From Panacagrimonas sp041603235 (GTDB lineage Bacteria > Pseudomonadota > Gammaproteobacteria > Nevskiales > Nevskiaceae), in NCBI GenBank assembly GCA_041603235.1, contig JBFIES010000001.1:310001-374000 (forward strand): a stretch of DNA of 64,000 nucleotides. Reading direction: 5' to 3'. How positions within the stretch are numbered: position 1 is the stretch's first letter; each line of letters starts with the position of its first letter. Both the position numbers and the translations under genes were made by a program. The notes below the pieces were generated by a model that was not told where the DNA came from, made no database searches, and worked only from the letters and a program-made list of their open reading frames with translations. Of the stretch, positions 15,355 through 24,544 are shown in pieces.

Positions 15355-15540
15355 CTACACATAAGGAACCCGAAGCCGTCTCTCAATAACTCGCCGCACC
15401 GCAACGGCGTGCTCAGGCCCTGCAATCTGAGCCGATAGGGAGAGCGCCTCCTTTGTGACCCGCGACATCTGAAGCGGGAGCAGACCGCGCTCAAGCTGCG
15501 CCAAGGACGCACGGCAGGCGCTACGGCGTATTTCGATCAT
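15355..15540 (-). CDS. Possible small gene, 61 residues
   Basis: The frame encodes a basic helical peptide (EIRRSACRASLAQLERG near the start) and follows the YbjN-like gene by 44 bases on the same strand. No ribosome site is clear and no family is recognised, so this is a tentative call. Confidence 0.35.
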   Translation of the reverse strand: MIEIRRSACRASLAQLERGLLPLQMSRVTKEALSLSAQIAGPEHAVAVRRVIERRLRVPYV

Positions 15541-15584
15541 TGTCGGTAACTGAGTTGTGATTGACGCGATGTCGCGATCAAGGG

Positions 15585-16100
15585 CTAGTGCGGCTTGCTG
15601 GCGCTTCCACCTACGTGACCGGCTGGAGACTGAGCTGCATTCGCTGCCGAGCCAACATTCATCTGCGCAAGTGATTCGTGGAACTTGCGGACTGCAAAGA
15701 AGATGGCATCCAGGAAGCGCTCCATCTGACCGGCACTGATGTGGGTTGATTCATGCACACATATCTCTACCGCTGCGTGAATCTGCTCCTCGCCTCCCGA
15801 AGAGACTACGGGGAACATCTTGACGAGCTTCACATTCCGGTTGACCCTGGCACAGGCTTCCAGCACGCCGTCTCGCTTTGTACTGGGGACAAGTTCGTAG
15901 AACGCCGGATATCGAAGCTGTAGGAAGTGGGGATCATTCGCATCAAAAATGAGCTGATGCATTCCGCCCTGGTACCTAAATGTCAGATCTCCGTCCTGAT
16001 CTTCCTCAATGTCACGAACATTCAACTCATTGCACAACATTGTGACGATTGCGCCCTGCAGATCAGCCCCGAAATCGGCCCCACGAACACTAGCACTCAT
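15585..16100 (-). CDS. YbjN-like protein (secretion-chaperone-like fold)
   Basis: The protein has 171 residues from ATG 16100, chosen for the GGAG six bases upstream; an ATG four codons earlier has no such support. The pattern of an N-terminal helix, a beta sheet (DLTFRYQGGMHQLIFDANDP near 38-57) and a C-terminal helix (AGQMERFLDAIFFAVRKFHE) resembles YbjN/CesT-like domains, which act as secretion chaperones or as poorly understood regulators. The last 25 residues are low-complexity (Ala, Gly, Ser). No secretion genes are nearby. Family assignment is moderate. Confidence 0.65.
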   Translation of the reverse strand: MSASVRGADFGADLQGAIVTMLCNELNVRDIEEDQDGDLTFRYQGGMHQLIFDANDPHFLQLRYPAFYELVPSTKRDGVLEACARVNRNVKLVKMFPVVSSGGEEQIHAAVEICVHESTHISAGQMERFLDAIFFAVRKFHESLAQMNVGSAANAAQSPAGHVGGSASKPH

Positions 16101-16449
16101 GATTGTCTCCATCTGGTGATATCGCCCTCAGATTAAGACCCTATCGCGACAGATTCAGTCGCTTTCTCAGCTAATTTTCTTGCATATATGAGGTGCGTAG
16201 ATGCTTCTGGATGGGCGCCGGAACTTCGAAGGTGAAAATTGCAATCACCTGCATTCGTCTGCGGAACCTCAGGCTACCCTTCTGTTGGGTTTCGGAAAGC
16301 GAGTTCTGCCCTGCATCTTCGGGCACTTTCAGGAAAACTCGAGAAGAGCCGAAGACGTGTTTAAGCCGAAGTGAGGGTAGTACAACATTGAATTCAAGTT
16401 CGAATCTCTCTACCCCGACCACTTCGACCAAGTCTATTTCAGGATCTGC
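16101..16449. other. Interval with only a doubtful ORF
   Basis: An 86-codon minus-strand frame (16171-16431) is open, but it has no ribosome site and resembles translated non-coding DNA. I support no gene here. The promoter of the YbjN-like gene should lie at the left end. Confidence 0.4.
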
Positions 16450-17466
16450 TCAGTCGCCTGCCACGTTGATGCAGATCTTGCCGAAGTGGGCGCCGCTTAT
16501 CTGATGGCGGAATGCATCACCCAGGGCCATCAGCGGGAAGCTTCGATCTATGACCGGTCGCAAGCCGCTGACTTCGCAGGCTCGAATCAAATCCATCTGG
16601 TGTCGCCGACTGCCAACGGTGAATCCGACCAGTCGGCCTTGCTTGCGCATGAGTTCGGCGGTGGGAATTACGCCCTCTCGGCCTGCTAAAACGCCGATCA
16701 GGGCAATGTGCCCGCAACTACGAATGGCACGAATCGATTGCGGCAAGGTTCCAGCGCCGCCGATCTCCACCACATGATCGACACCGCCCCGCTCACAGAG
16801 CTTTGCCGCTGCAGCGCCCCACTCCGGTACGGCGCGGTAATTGATCAGGTGATCCGCGCCCAGCGCTCGCAAGCGCTCAAGCTTCTCGTCCGATGAGGAT
16901 GTTGCAATAACCGTAGCCCCCATGAGCTTGGCCAGTTGCAGCGCAAAGATCGAAACCCCACCCGTGCCCTGCACCAGCACAGTGTCTCCGCTCTTGATCT
17001 GGCCATTCACAACCAGCGCGCGCCAGGCGGTAACACCCGCACAGGTCAGCGTCGCGGCTTCCTCGAAGCTATAGCCCGAGGGCATCCGAGTGAGTGCTGT
17101 CTCCGGAACCGTGACGTATTCCTGAGCATATCCATCAATGCCATCGCCCGGCACGCTGGCGAAGCCATTCAGCTCGGGCTCGCCGTCCAGCCAGGTCGGG
17201 TAGAAGGTGCTCATCACGCGATCGCCAACCTTGAATTGCGTTGCTTCATCGCCAACCGCGACCACTTCACCCGCACCATCAGACAGAGGGACACGACCTT
17301 CCGCAGGTTTCAGATGACCGGAGACCACCGCGTAATCGTGAAAGTTGATCGAGCTGGCGCGTACCCGCACCAGAATTTCGTTGCGAACGGGCGAGCGGGG
17401 CTCGACGGTGGCGGGCGTCAGACTATCGAGCGAGGCTGGCAGGCGGATACGAATTGCATTGGTCAT
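16450..17466 (-). CDS. Medium-chain dehydrogenase/reductase, NADPH:quinone reductase type
   Basis: The protein has 338 residues. An N-terminal GroES-like domain (about 20-120) is followed by a Rossmann domain with the nucleotide loop QGTGGVS (about 165-171) and the segment IATSSSDEKLERLRALGADHLINY. The catalytic-zinc cysteine pattern of classical alcohol dehydrogenases is not evident, so a quinone or enoyl reductase is more likely than an alcohol dehydrogenase. It lies 189 bases downstream of the flavin monooxygenase gene on the same strand, which suggests a shared catabolic role, perhaps reducing an unsaturated or quinone intermediate. The substrate cannot be read from sequence. Confidence 0.88.
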   Translation of the reverse strand: MTNAIRIRLPASLDSLTPATVEPRSPVRNEILVRVRASSINFHDYAVVSGHLKPAEGRVPLSDGAGEVVAVGDEATQFKVGDRVMSTFYPTWLDGEPELNGFASVPGDGIDGYAQEYVTVPETALTRMPSGYSFEEAATLTCAGVTAWRALVVNGQIKSGDTVLVQGTGGVSIFALQLAKLMGATVIATSSSDEKLERLRALGADHLINYRAVPEWGAAAAKLCERGGVDHVVEIGGAGTLPQSIRAIRSCGHIALIGVLAGREGVIPTAELMRKQGRLVGFTVGSRRHQMDLIRACEVSGLRPVIDRSFPLMALGDAFRHQISGAHFGKICINVAGD

Positions 17467-17655
17467 ATGGAGACTCTCTGTTCAAGTGAAGTGACGCGTG
17501 TATGCCGGGAGGTTGTGTTTGGCGTTGCTCGCTGAGCATTCACCGAATTTCATTTAATTGATCGCGTACGGCGGATCCTGGATCTTGTCTCATCACAAGA
17601 CTCGCCTGCGCCGCGACGTCAAAATGCGCGGACTTGTTTTGACCTGCCTGCAGCA

Positions 17656-19467
17656 TCACCGATGGAGAATTTGACGCATTGCTGCGTCCAGTTCGGCGAC
17701 GGGATCGGCTGAAACACCTGCCGAACGCCAGGCCATAAAGCCGTCGGGTCGGACGAGCACCGCACCTTCTTCGCCGACGCCGCTGAGTTCTTTCCAATTC
17801 CGATCCGTGTCCAGTGCATCGCCGTCATGTGCAACCCGAACAGTTTTGAGGCTGATGTCCAAGGCCGCGCCAACACGCCGTGCAGCATCGCACCACTGCG
17901 TGCCATCGGCGTTGGCAATCAGCACAAAGCTGGCGCTAGTGTCCAGAAGATCATGCGTGGAAACGCGGCGGCCATCCGTTTCAAGCCAGGCGTGTGGCAG
18001 TCGATGCCCAGGCCGAGTCGTGGGCTGATACTTCGATCCCCAGGGATCACGCTCAGGTGCCGGGGTGCCGTCCGGTACCAGCGCACCCTTCTCATAGACG
18101 AAACCAAGCTCAATATCGTGATCGAACATCTCGACTTTGTGTGTATTGAAAACCTCCTGCATGCGCGCGCGGCGCATGCGCCCGTCGGGGCTGTTCGCGA
18201 ATAGCCCTGCAATTTCATTGTCCTCGTCCGGTTGCCCGACCATCTCATAAACATTGGCCGGATGGATGGCGAAGATGGAGGCAGCGCTGAGCATGTGATT
18301 CCAGTAACTGGACAACGCCCAGGCCACATTGCAAGAGCCAACCGGGCGCCGCTCTGTCTCGTAGGTATCAAGCAAGGCATCACCGGCTTGGCCGCGCGTC
18401 ACCATCGCAAGCTTCCACGCGAGATTGTGCGCATCCTGGATTCCGGTATTTAGCCCCAGACCTGAAGCCGGCGGATGTCGATGCACCGCATCTCCCGCCA
18501 TCAGGACGCGCCCGAAGCGATATTTTTCAGCGAGCACTGCTTCGATCATCCAATGGCTGATCTTGTGAATATTCATCTGGAGATCCGGAAGCTTGGTCAG
18601 CTCTCGAATCTGTTCGGTCACCATAGCCTCATCGAATTTCGAGGGATCATCCGGTGCAACCATGAAATGGAAAATCCATTCCTTGCTGTGCCGACCCCAT
18701 TTAGCATCGGCCCCACCCGCCGGGACCAAAGCACCGCTGGCGAGAGGCCCGCGACGCGTCGGATGGATCAAAAAGTGCAACATCACGCGGTCATCCAAAA
18801 TGACTTTGGACAAATCGGCGCTGAAGTGCACGGTGACATTCTTGGCCAGGCCAGAGGGGCCCACCATTTTGTTGCCAAGTGCGCGCCCAACTGTTCGCCC
18901 GCCGTCGGCGCCAACCAGATATTTGGCTCGGATTTGCTTTGTCTCTCCCGAAGCCAAACTCGTGATCGTAGCGGTCACACCCGTTGCGTCTTGCTCGAAA
19001 CCGGTCAATTCATGCCCAAAGCGAATCTGGCCTGGCGCGCGTGCATCAGCATGGTGCTTGAAAATGGGCTCCGATCGAATCAAAGGCAGGTTGGCTGACC
19101 GGCAAGCGCTGTCGCGCTCATAGATCGCTCGTTGCGACTCCCCTGTGCCACCAATTCCATCCATCTCGTGAATGACCTTTCGGTCGTAGGGGCCATCTCC
19201 GCCGAGTGTGGTCAACCACATGGCGCGGGACATGTTGTGCGGAGGCGTCCCGAGGGCGTAAACGTCGTCAGCGTATTGGTGCTGGCGAAGTATCTCCATG
19301 GTGCGTTGATTCAGATAATGTGCCTTGGGCAGCTGCGCGAGGTGCTCGCTTCGTTCGACCGTGACGAAATTGACGCCCAGGTCTGCGAGAAAGATGGACA
19401 GGTTCAGACCGCAACCACCTCCGCCCACCACCAAAACATCCGTTTCTTCTACTTTGCTCTTGCTCAC
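17656..19467 (-). CDS. FAD-dependent aromatic monooxygenase (PheA/TfdB/MhpA type)
   Basis: The protein has 603 residues. The FAD-binding motif VVGGGGCGLNLSIFLADLG begins near residue 14 with the acidic end of the Rossmann fold in VERSE; the second FAD motif is AGDAVHRHPPASGLGLNTGIQD (about 312-333, shown split by Pro), and a thioredoxin-like C-terminal domain covers about 470-603. This architecture hydroxylates phenols or other aromatic rings using NAD(P)H and oxygen. The start is a GTG with GGAG upstream. It is 20 bases downstream of the glutathione S-transferase gene, so both are likely co-transcribed. The substrate is unknown. Confidence 0.9.
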   Translation of the reverse strand: MSKSKVEETDVLVVGGGGCGLNLSIFLADLGVNFVTVERSEHLAQLPKAHYLNQRTMEILRQHQYADDVYALGTPPHNMSRAMWLTTLGGDGPYDRKVIHEMDGIGGTGESQRAIYERDSACRSANLPLIRSEPIFKHHADARAPGQIRFGHELTGFEQDATGVTATITSLASGETKQIRAKYLVGADGGRTVGRALGNKMVGPSGLAKNVTVHFSADLSKVILDDRVMLHFLIHPTRRGPLASGALVPAGGADAKWGRHSKEWIFHFMVAPDDPSKFDEAMVTEQIRELTKLPDLQMNIHKISHWMIEAVLAEKYRFGRVLMAGDAVHRHPPASGLGLNTGIQDAHNLAWKLAMVTRGQAGDALLDTYETERRPVGSCNVAWALSSYWNHMLSAASIFAIHPANVYEMVGQPDEDNEIAGLFANSPDGRMRRARMQEVFNTHKVEMFDHDIELGFVYEKGALVPDGTPAPERDPWGSKYQPTTRPGHRLPHAWLETDGRRVSTHDLLDTSASFVLIANADGTQWCDAARRVGAALDISLKTVRVAHDGDALDTDRNWKELSGVGEEGAVLVRPDGFMAWRSAGVSADPVAELDAAMRQILHR

Positions 19468-19487
19468 TGATCAGGGCTCCATCGATC

Positions 19488-20354
19488 TTAGTAACTGCAA
19501 CTCGCTGCGGGCGACACTGGCTCTGGCGGTGGTTCGGTGAGCATTTGCCGCAGCTGAGGCAATGCAATGTCGCCGGTCTGGCGCATCATCGCGATCCACT
19601 CAGCAGGCTGTCGACTGCTGACCGCTTCCAGAAAGGAGGGGCGCGTCGTAACGCGGGTTATCCATTCACCAACACGGGGATACGATTCCCACAGCATGTC
19701 CAAACCCAGGTTATTCAGGCGCCATATGTAGGGAATAACGTCGATATCAGCCAGGCTAAAAGATTCACCGGCCAACCAGGGCACTTCCGCCAATGTCTGG
19801 TCCATCACCCTGACAAAGGCAGCCCAGGCATGAAGCGCTCGCCGCAGTTCGGCGGAATCCAGCGGCTGGTCAAAACTGGCACGATGCGAGGCTCGCAGTT
19901 TGGGGTCGGGAATATTGCTGAGGTAATCCTCAACGGCTTCCTGTGTACCCAAGGCCTGCTTGAATGCGGCGCCGTAGCACACCGCGAAGCTGATGACCGC
20001 AACGTGGGGCACATGCATTTCTTCGTCAATCCAGCGCGCCCACAATCGTCGGCGCGCCCGCCAATAAGGATCGGCGGGCATCAAGACCGGCTCGGGAAAG
20101 GCATCGTCAAGATACTCCAGCAGGATGGATGATTCGGTCAACGTTCGACCACGGTGACAAATCACCGGAACCACACCCTTTGGATTGACGCGAAGCAGTT
20201 CGGACCCTGACTTCAGGTGCGAGCCGTCTTCCAGTGAAACATGACGAATCTGGTGAGGAATCTGCTTTTCTGCCAAGGCTATACGGACCTTGTGGCAACA
20301 AACCGACTCAAAATGATCGTAGACAATCAGCAGGTCGCTGTTCTCCTGAATCAT
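19488..20354 (-). CDS. Glutathione S-transferase family protein
   Basis: The protein has 288 residues. The N-terminal thioredoxin fold has a candidate catalytic region SVCCHKVRIAL (17-27), the cis-proline segment GVVPVI and the glutathione-binding ES pair in TLTESSILLEYLDDAF. A helical C-terminal domain follows, somewhat longer than typical. The start has GGGGAG upstream. As first gene of a likely operon with a flavin monooxygenase, it may open or isomerise a ring product (as maleylpyruvate or maleylacetoacetate isomerases do) or detoxify a reactive intermediate; that role is inferred. Confidence 0.9.
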   Translation of the reverse strand: MIQENSDLLIVYDHFESVCCHKVRIALAEKQIPHQIRHVSLEDGSHLKSGSELLRVNPKGVVPVICHRGRTLTESSILLEYLDDAFPEPVLMPADPYWRARRRLWARWIDEEMHVPHVAVISFAVCYGAAFKQALGTQEAVEDYLSNIPDPKLRASHRASFDQPLDSAELRRALHAWAAFVRVMDQTLAEVPWLAGESFSLADIDVIPYIWRLNNLGLDMLWESYPRVGEWITRVTTRPSFLEAVSSRQPAEWIAMMRQTGDIALPQLRQMLTEPPPEPVSPAASCSY

Positions 20355-20727
20355 AAAATTCTCCCCTTATTCTGTGCACTGCCTAGCGCTCAATTGCACG
20401 TCAATGCGCGCGCCTGTTCTGACCATATGGTAAATAAGTGCCGGGTGCAAGAAGCCATGTGAGCACTAAACCCACAAAAATATTCGCGATGCGCCAAAGG
20501 CAAACGCGCCGATATTGGCGAAGCCACAGTTGCAAGCCAGTCGCCCGCTCATTGCGCAGGCGCAAGCCGTTCAGGCCCCAGCGACCTGGCTGCTGGCGGC
20601 AAGACAAAACCACATAGATCGAGGCGCAAAATCTCACTTGTTCGATCCGCGACGAGGCAATATCGCAACGTCGGGCCAAGACACAGTAGTATCCCGGCGT
20701 CGGAGTCGGTAGAATCCGCCCCCCTGT
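20355..20727. other. Interval upstream of the tRNA genes
   Basis: No gene is supported in these 373 bases. It should contain the promoter of the minus-strand GST operon and that of the two tRNAs; TAGAAT at 20710-20715 is a possible -10 box for the tRNAs, but no good -35 box was found. Confidence 0.4.
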
Positions 20728-20804
20728 GGTGGTCGTAGCTCAGTTGGTAGAGTCCCAGGTTGTGATCCTGGTTGTCGCGGGTTCGAGCCCCGTCGATCAC
20801 CCCA
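20728..20804 (+). tRNA. tRNA-His (anticodon GTG)
   Basis: The cloverleaf is complete: acceptor GTGGTCG (20729-20735) pairs with CGATCAC (20794-20800), the extra G at -1 (20728) faces C73 as in all histidine tRNAs, the anticodon loop is TTGTGAT with anticodon GTG, and the T-arm is GGGTTCGAGCCCC. The 3' CCA is encoded. Confidence 0.97.
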
Positions 20805-20857
20805 ATTTAATTTGTCCCTCGGGATTCCTTAACGAATCCAGAGTTTTGCCGTGAAAT

Positions 20858-20932
20858 GGGTTGCTAGCTCAATGGTAGAGCAGCTGACTCTTAATCAGTA
20901 GGTTCGGGGTTCGAGTCCCTGGCAACCCACCA
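20858..20932 (+). tRNA. tRNA-Lys (anticodon CTT)
   Basis: The acceptor GGGTTGC (20858-20864) pairs with GCAACCC (20922-20928), followed by A73 and encoded CCA. The anticodon loop CTCTTAA gives CTT, reading AAG. It lies 53 bases after tRNA-His and is probably on the same transcript. Confidence 0.95.
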
Positions 20933-20987
20933 TTTCCACGCAGGAACCTCGGGACAAACTGCCTTGAAGGGCAGAACAATCCAGCGG

Positions 20988-21725
20988 CTACTTGGCAAAT
21001 ACCTTTTTCAGGATATCGCTGGTACGGGCGGCCGGATTCTCCCGGATCGCCTTCTCTTCTTCAGCAACTCGCAGGAACAATCCGTCAAGCGCCTTGTTGG
21101 TGACGTAGGTGTTCACATCCGCGCCGCCGCCTGCAAGTGCGGCCAGTGGCCCTGCAGAGGCCATCATTTTCTCGTACTGCTGGACCAGGCCTGATCCGGC
21201 CGTCACTTTCGCTACCAGCGGCTTGAACTGAATGGCCAGCGTTTCGCCTGTGGCCTTTCGAAAATACTGAGTCGCAGCATCGGGCGGGCCGGACAGAATA
21301 TTGCGCGCATCGTTGATGGTGAGTTTCTGGACCGCCTGCGAAAACACATCAGCTGCTACTGGGACCGCTTTTTCTGCGGCACGATTGAATGACAGGTGCA
21401 TTTCGTCAATCTGCGGGCCATATCCGGCGGCGCGCATGAAGGTATCGGCCTTGACCACCGTGCTGGGCAGCGGGATTCGGAACCGATCATTAGCCCAGAA
21501 GCCGTCTGTACGCCCCAATTGGAGGATAGCGCTCTTGGTGCCTTTTGCCAGCGCCTCTCTCAGACCTTGCACGATCTCAGCGTCCGCTAGCGCTGCACCC
21601 TGCTGAGCGGCGCCGGATTGCTGGAATATCTGCTTGGCAAAGTCTTTCCAGCCATCAGCATTGGCCATGCCTGCAAACAAGCTGGCCATCAGTACGAGTG
21701 CGGCTTTGGGTGCGATTCGGCTCAT
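20988..21725 (-). CDS. DUF4197 domain exported protein
   Basis: The protein has 245 residues with a signal peptide (about 1-23, ending MANA). The mature part matches DUF4197: AEIVQGLREALAKGTKSAI (about 49-67), LSFNRAAEKAVPVA, TINDARNIL and the C-terminal TNKALDGLFLRVAEEEKAIRENP region. It is a helical periplasmic family of unknown function, common in Proteobacteria and here at usual length. It is divergent from metG and converges on the tRNA genes. Confidence 0.9.
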   Translation of the reverse strand: MSRIAPKAALVLMASLFAGMANADGWKDFAKQIFQQSGAAQQGAALADAEIVQGLREALAKGTKSAILQLGRTDGFWANDRFRIPLPSTVVKADTFMRAAGYGPQIDEMHLSFNRAAEKAVPVAADVFSQAVQKLTINDARNILSGPPDAATQYFRKATGETLAIQFKPLVAKVTAGSGLVQQYEKMMASAGPLAALAGGGADVNTYVTNKALDGLFLRVAEEEKAIRENPAARTSDILKKVFAK

Positions 21726-21905
21726 TGCTTGGTTCCGCCGTCATGGTCATTAGCGTGAGATCGAGAAGATTACCAGCAGAATCTGTATCCCATGTGATCC
21801 TTTTGCCAGCATTGCGGAATACCCTCTAGGGCCGTTGCGTTCAGCCTGAGGCCGATCGCGTGAGATAATCGGCGGCTCTCGTCACCCGCCGCCCAAGACA
21901 CAACG

Positions 21906-23945
21906 ATGACCCGCAAGATACTCGTCACCAACGCCCTGCCCTATGCCAACGGCCCGCTCCACCTCGGCCACATGGTGGGATATGTCCAGGCCGATATCTG
22001 GGTGAGATTCCAGCGCATGTGCGGCCATGAGGTGCGATACGTCTGCGCGGACGACGCCCACGGCACCCCGATCATGCTGGCAGCAGAAAAGGCCGGTGTT
22101 ACCGCCGAAGCCTTCATCGACAAGATTCGCAGCGAGCACGCGACGGACTTTGCGGAGTTCGGTGTGGCTTTTGATCACTATCATTCGACTCATAGTGACG
22201 AAAACCGCGAGCTCAGCGCCCTGATCTACACGCGGCTCAAAGCCCGCGGCTGCATCGCGCGACGCTCCATCGAGCAACTCTATGATCCGGTCAAGAACAT
22301 GTTTCTGCCGGACCGCTATATCCAGGGCGACTGCCCCAAATGTGGCAGCGAAGACCAGTATGGCGACAACTGCGAGAATTGCGGTGCTGCCTACGCACCA
22401 ACAGACCTGAAAAATCCGCGATCCGCCGTTTCCGGAGCTACTCCGGTGCTGCGCGAATCAGAGCACCTGTTCTTCGAGCTGGGGAAATTTCAGGAATTCC
22501 TGGAAACCTGGCTGCAGGACGATGTGGCGCATCCGGCCATCAAGGCCAAGCTGCGTGAGTGGTTCGAGAGCGGCCTCAAGGACTGGGACATTTCCAGGGA
22601 TGCCCCCTACTTCGGCTTCCCGATTCCCGGCGAGAAGGACAAGTATTTCTACGTCTGGCTGGATGCACCCATCGGATACATGGCCAGTCACCTGGCCTGG
22701 TGCAAGGCCAACGATCCGACCGATTTTGATGCCTCGTGGGGCACCGATTCCACTGCCGAATTGCACCATTTCATCGGCAAGGACATCGTCAATTTTCACG
22801 GCCTGTTCTGGCCGGCCATGCTGCACGGCTCGGACCACCGCACCCCGACTAAACTGCATGTCAATGGTTACCTGACCATCAACGGCACCAAGATGAGCAA
22901 GAGCCGCGGCACGTTCGTACGTGCGCGCACCTGGCTCAGTCATCTGAATCCGGAAATGCTGCGTTATTACTTTGCGGCCAAGCTGGGCAGCAGCGCGGAC
23001 GACCTTGATCTTGACCTTCAGGATTTCCAGGCGCGCGTGAACAGCGACGTGGTGGGCAAGTTCGTGAATATCGCGAGCCGCTGCGCAGGCTTCATCGAGA
23101 AGAAGTTTGACGGCCAGCTGGCATCCAGCATGCACAGCAGCGAGTTGTTCGACGAGCTTGCAGCTGCGGGCGACGACATCAAGCGTCTGTACGAGGCCGG
23201 TGATTTTGCTGCCGCCCTGCGCAAGATCATGTTGCTGGCCGACAAGGCCAATGCGGAGATTCAGAATCTCGCACCGTGGAAGCTGGTCAAGCTAGAGGAT
23301 GAACGCGAAACCCTGCATCAGGTCTGCACCACGTTCCTGAATATTTTCCGGCAGATCGCCATCTACCTGAAACCGATCCTGCCGCAGATCACGCAGGACA
23401 TCGAAACCTTCTTCAAGATCGAACCGCTGGCCTGGAGCGATCTATCGTCTCCACTTCTGGCAAAAGGTATCAACAGCTACAAGCCGCTGATTACCAGGGT
23501 CGAGCCGAAGGCCGTTGAAAGCATGATGAAGGCTGAGGCAGCTCCAGAAGCGTCTGTTGCTGCACCTGCTGCCAAGAAGCCCCAGAACAAGAAACAGGAC
23601 AAGCCTGCCAGCGACGCTCACGCCAGCATCGATGACTTTGCAAAAATTGAACTGCGCATCGCCCGCATCGCCAATGCAGAGGCGGTGGAAGGCGCGGACA
23701 AGCTGCTCAAGCTGCAATTGGATCTGGGCCCGCTGGGAACGCGGCAGGTCTTTGCCGGCATCAAGTCCGCCTACGCCCCACAGGACCTGATTGGGCGACT
23801 CACCATGTGCGTTGCCAACCTTGCTCCGCGCAAAATGCGCTTTGGCTTGTCCGAAGGCATGGTGCTGGCGGCCAGTGATGACCGTGGCGGGCCGTTCCTT
23901 TTGTCACCGGACGCCGGCGCCGAACCTGGCATGCAGGTCAAATAA
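21906..23945 (+). CDS. metG: Methionyl-tRNA synthetase
   Basis: The protein has 679 residues and charges tRNA-Met with methionine in the cytoplasm. The class I signatures are HLGH (19-22) and KMSKS (329-333). A zinc-knuckle insert with CPKC...CENC lies near 145-161, typical of the long MetG1 form. The C-terminal tRNA-binding (Arc1p/Trbp111-like) domain starts near 574 after a Lys/Ala-rich linker and allows dimerisation. Length and layout match the E. coli enzyme. rnfB follows two bases after the stop, so metG-rnfB-nth forms an operon. Confidence 0.98.
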   Translation: MTRKILVTNALPYANGPLHLGHMVGYVQADIWVRFQRMCGHEVRYVCADDAHGTPIMLAAEKAGVTAEAFIDKIRSEHATDFAEFGVAFDHYHSTHSDENRELSALIYTRLKARGCIARRSIEQLYDPVKNMFLPDRYIQGDCPKCGSEDQYGDNCENCGAAYAPTDLKNPRSAVSGATPVLRESEHLFFELGKFQEFLETWLQDDVAHPAIKAKLREWFESGLKDWDISRDAPYFGFPIPGEKDKYFYVWLDAPIGYMASHLAWCKANDPTDFDASWGTDSTAELHHFIGKDIVNFHGLFWPAMLHGSDHRTPTKLHVNGYLTINGTKMSKSRGTFVRARTWLSHLNPEMLRYYFAAKLGSSADDLDLDLQDFQARVNSDVVGKFVNIASRCAGFIEKKFDGQLASSMHSSELFDELAAAGDDIKRLYEAGDFAAALRKIMLLADKANAEIQNLAPWKLVKLEDERETLHQVCTTFLNIFRQIAIYLKPILPQITQDIETFFKIEPLAWSDLSSPLLAKGINSYKPLITRVEPKAVESMMKAEAAPEASVAAPAAKKPQNKKQDKPASDAHASIDDFAKIELRIARIANAEAVEGADKLLKLQLDLGPLGTRQVFAGIKSAYAPQDLIGRLTMCVANLAPRKMRFGLSEGMVLAASDDRGGPFLLSPDAGAEPGMQVK

Positions 23946-23947
23946 GC

Positions 23948-24544
23948 TTGCAAACAGCGCAACGTCAGAGTCTGGCCGAAGCGATTGATCGGCTCTTGCC
24001 ACAGACGCAGTGCACCCGCTGTGGCTATCCGGCATGCAAGCCCTACGCTGAAGCCATTGCCGATGGCGCAGCCGAGATCAATCGCTGTCCACCCGGCGGA
24101 GCCGCTGGCATTGCCCGGATTGCCCAACTGCTGGACCGCGCCGAACTCCCACTGGACACAGACTGCGGAGAAGAAAAGAAGGTCGAGACTGTCGCGCGCG
24201 TCATCGAGGCCGATTGCATCGGTTGCACCAAATGTATCCAGGCCTGCCCGGTTGACGCCATCGTCGGTGCGATGAATCTGATGCATACGGTCATCAGCGA
24301 CGAATGCAACGGCTGCGAACTCTGCATCCCACCGTGCCCGGTGGATTGCATCGTCATGGACGCGGCGCCGGCGCATCCTCCGGCATTCGAACTGGCCCAG
24401 CAGTTCCGGGCGAGATTTGAAGCGCGCACGCAGCGCATTCATCGACTCGAAGAACAGCGAAGGCTGAAGCGGCAGGCGCGCAAGGCGGCCAATGATCCTG
24501 TAGCAGCGGCGCTGGCTCGCGCCAAAGCCAGAACCTCACCATGA
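23948..24544 (+). CDS. rnfB: RnfB/RsxB-like ferredoxin protein lacking the membrane anchor
   Basis: The protein has 198 residues. An N-terminal Fe4S4 domain (C22, C25, C30, C47) is followed by two ferredoxin clusters (C90, C93, C96, C100 and C120, C123, C126, C130) and a basic helical tail. Classical RnfB begins with a transmembrane helix; this one does not, and no other rnf/rsx genes are near. The stand-alone form located between metG and nth is familiar from Xanthomonadales. It may carry electrons to the iron-sulfur protein Nth or to SoxR-type targets, but this is inferred. The start is a TTG directly after the metG stop; the stop overlaps the nth start. Confidence 0.88.
   Translation: MQTAQRQSLAEAIDRLLPQTQCTRCGYPACKPYAEAIADGAAEINRCPPGGAAGIARIAQLLDRAELPLDTDCGEEKKVETVARVIEADCIGCTKCIQACPVDAIVGAMNLMHTVISDECNGCELCIPPCPVDCIVMDAAPAHPPAFELAQQFRARFEARTQRIHRLEEQRRLKRQARKAANDPVAAALARAKARTSP

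Noticed and set aside
15411..15435. GCTCA...TGAGC repeat near the YbjN-like gene
   Set aside because: The spacer is about 12 bases rather than 5, and it lies inside a possible coding frame, so it does not fit the shared motif.
16171..16431. 86-codon minus-strand frame
   Set aside because: No ribosome site, no known similarity and the look of translated intergenic DNA.
20728..20932. tRNA genes as attachment site of the accessory region
   Set aside because: Elements usually insert at the 3' end of a tRNA. The 3' ends face right, towards housekeeping genes, while the accessory DNA lies on the 5' side. I saw no direct repeat of a tRNA end at the left.
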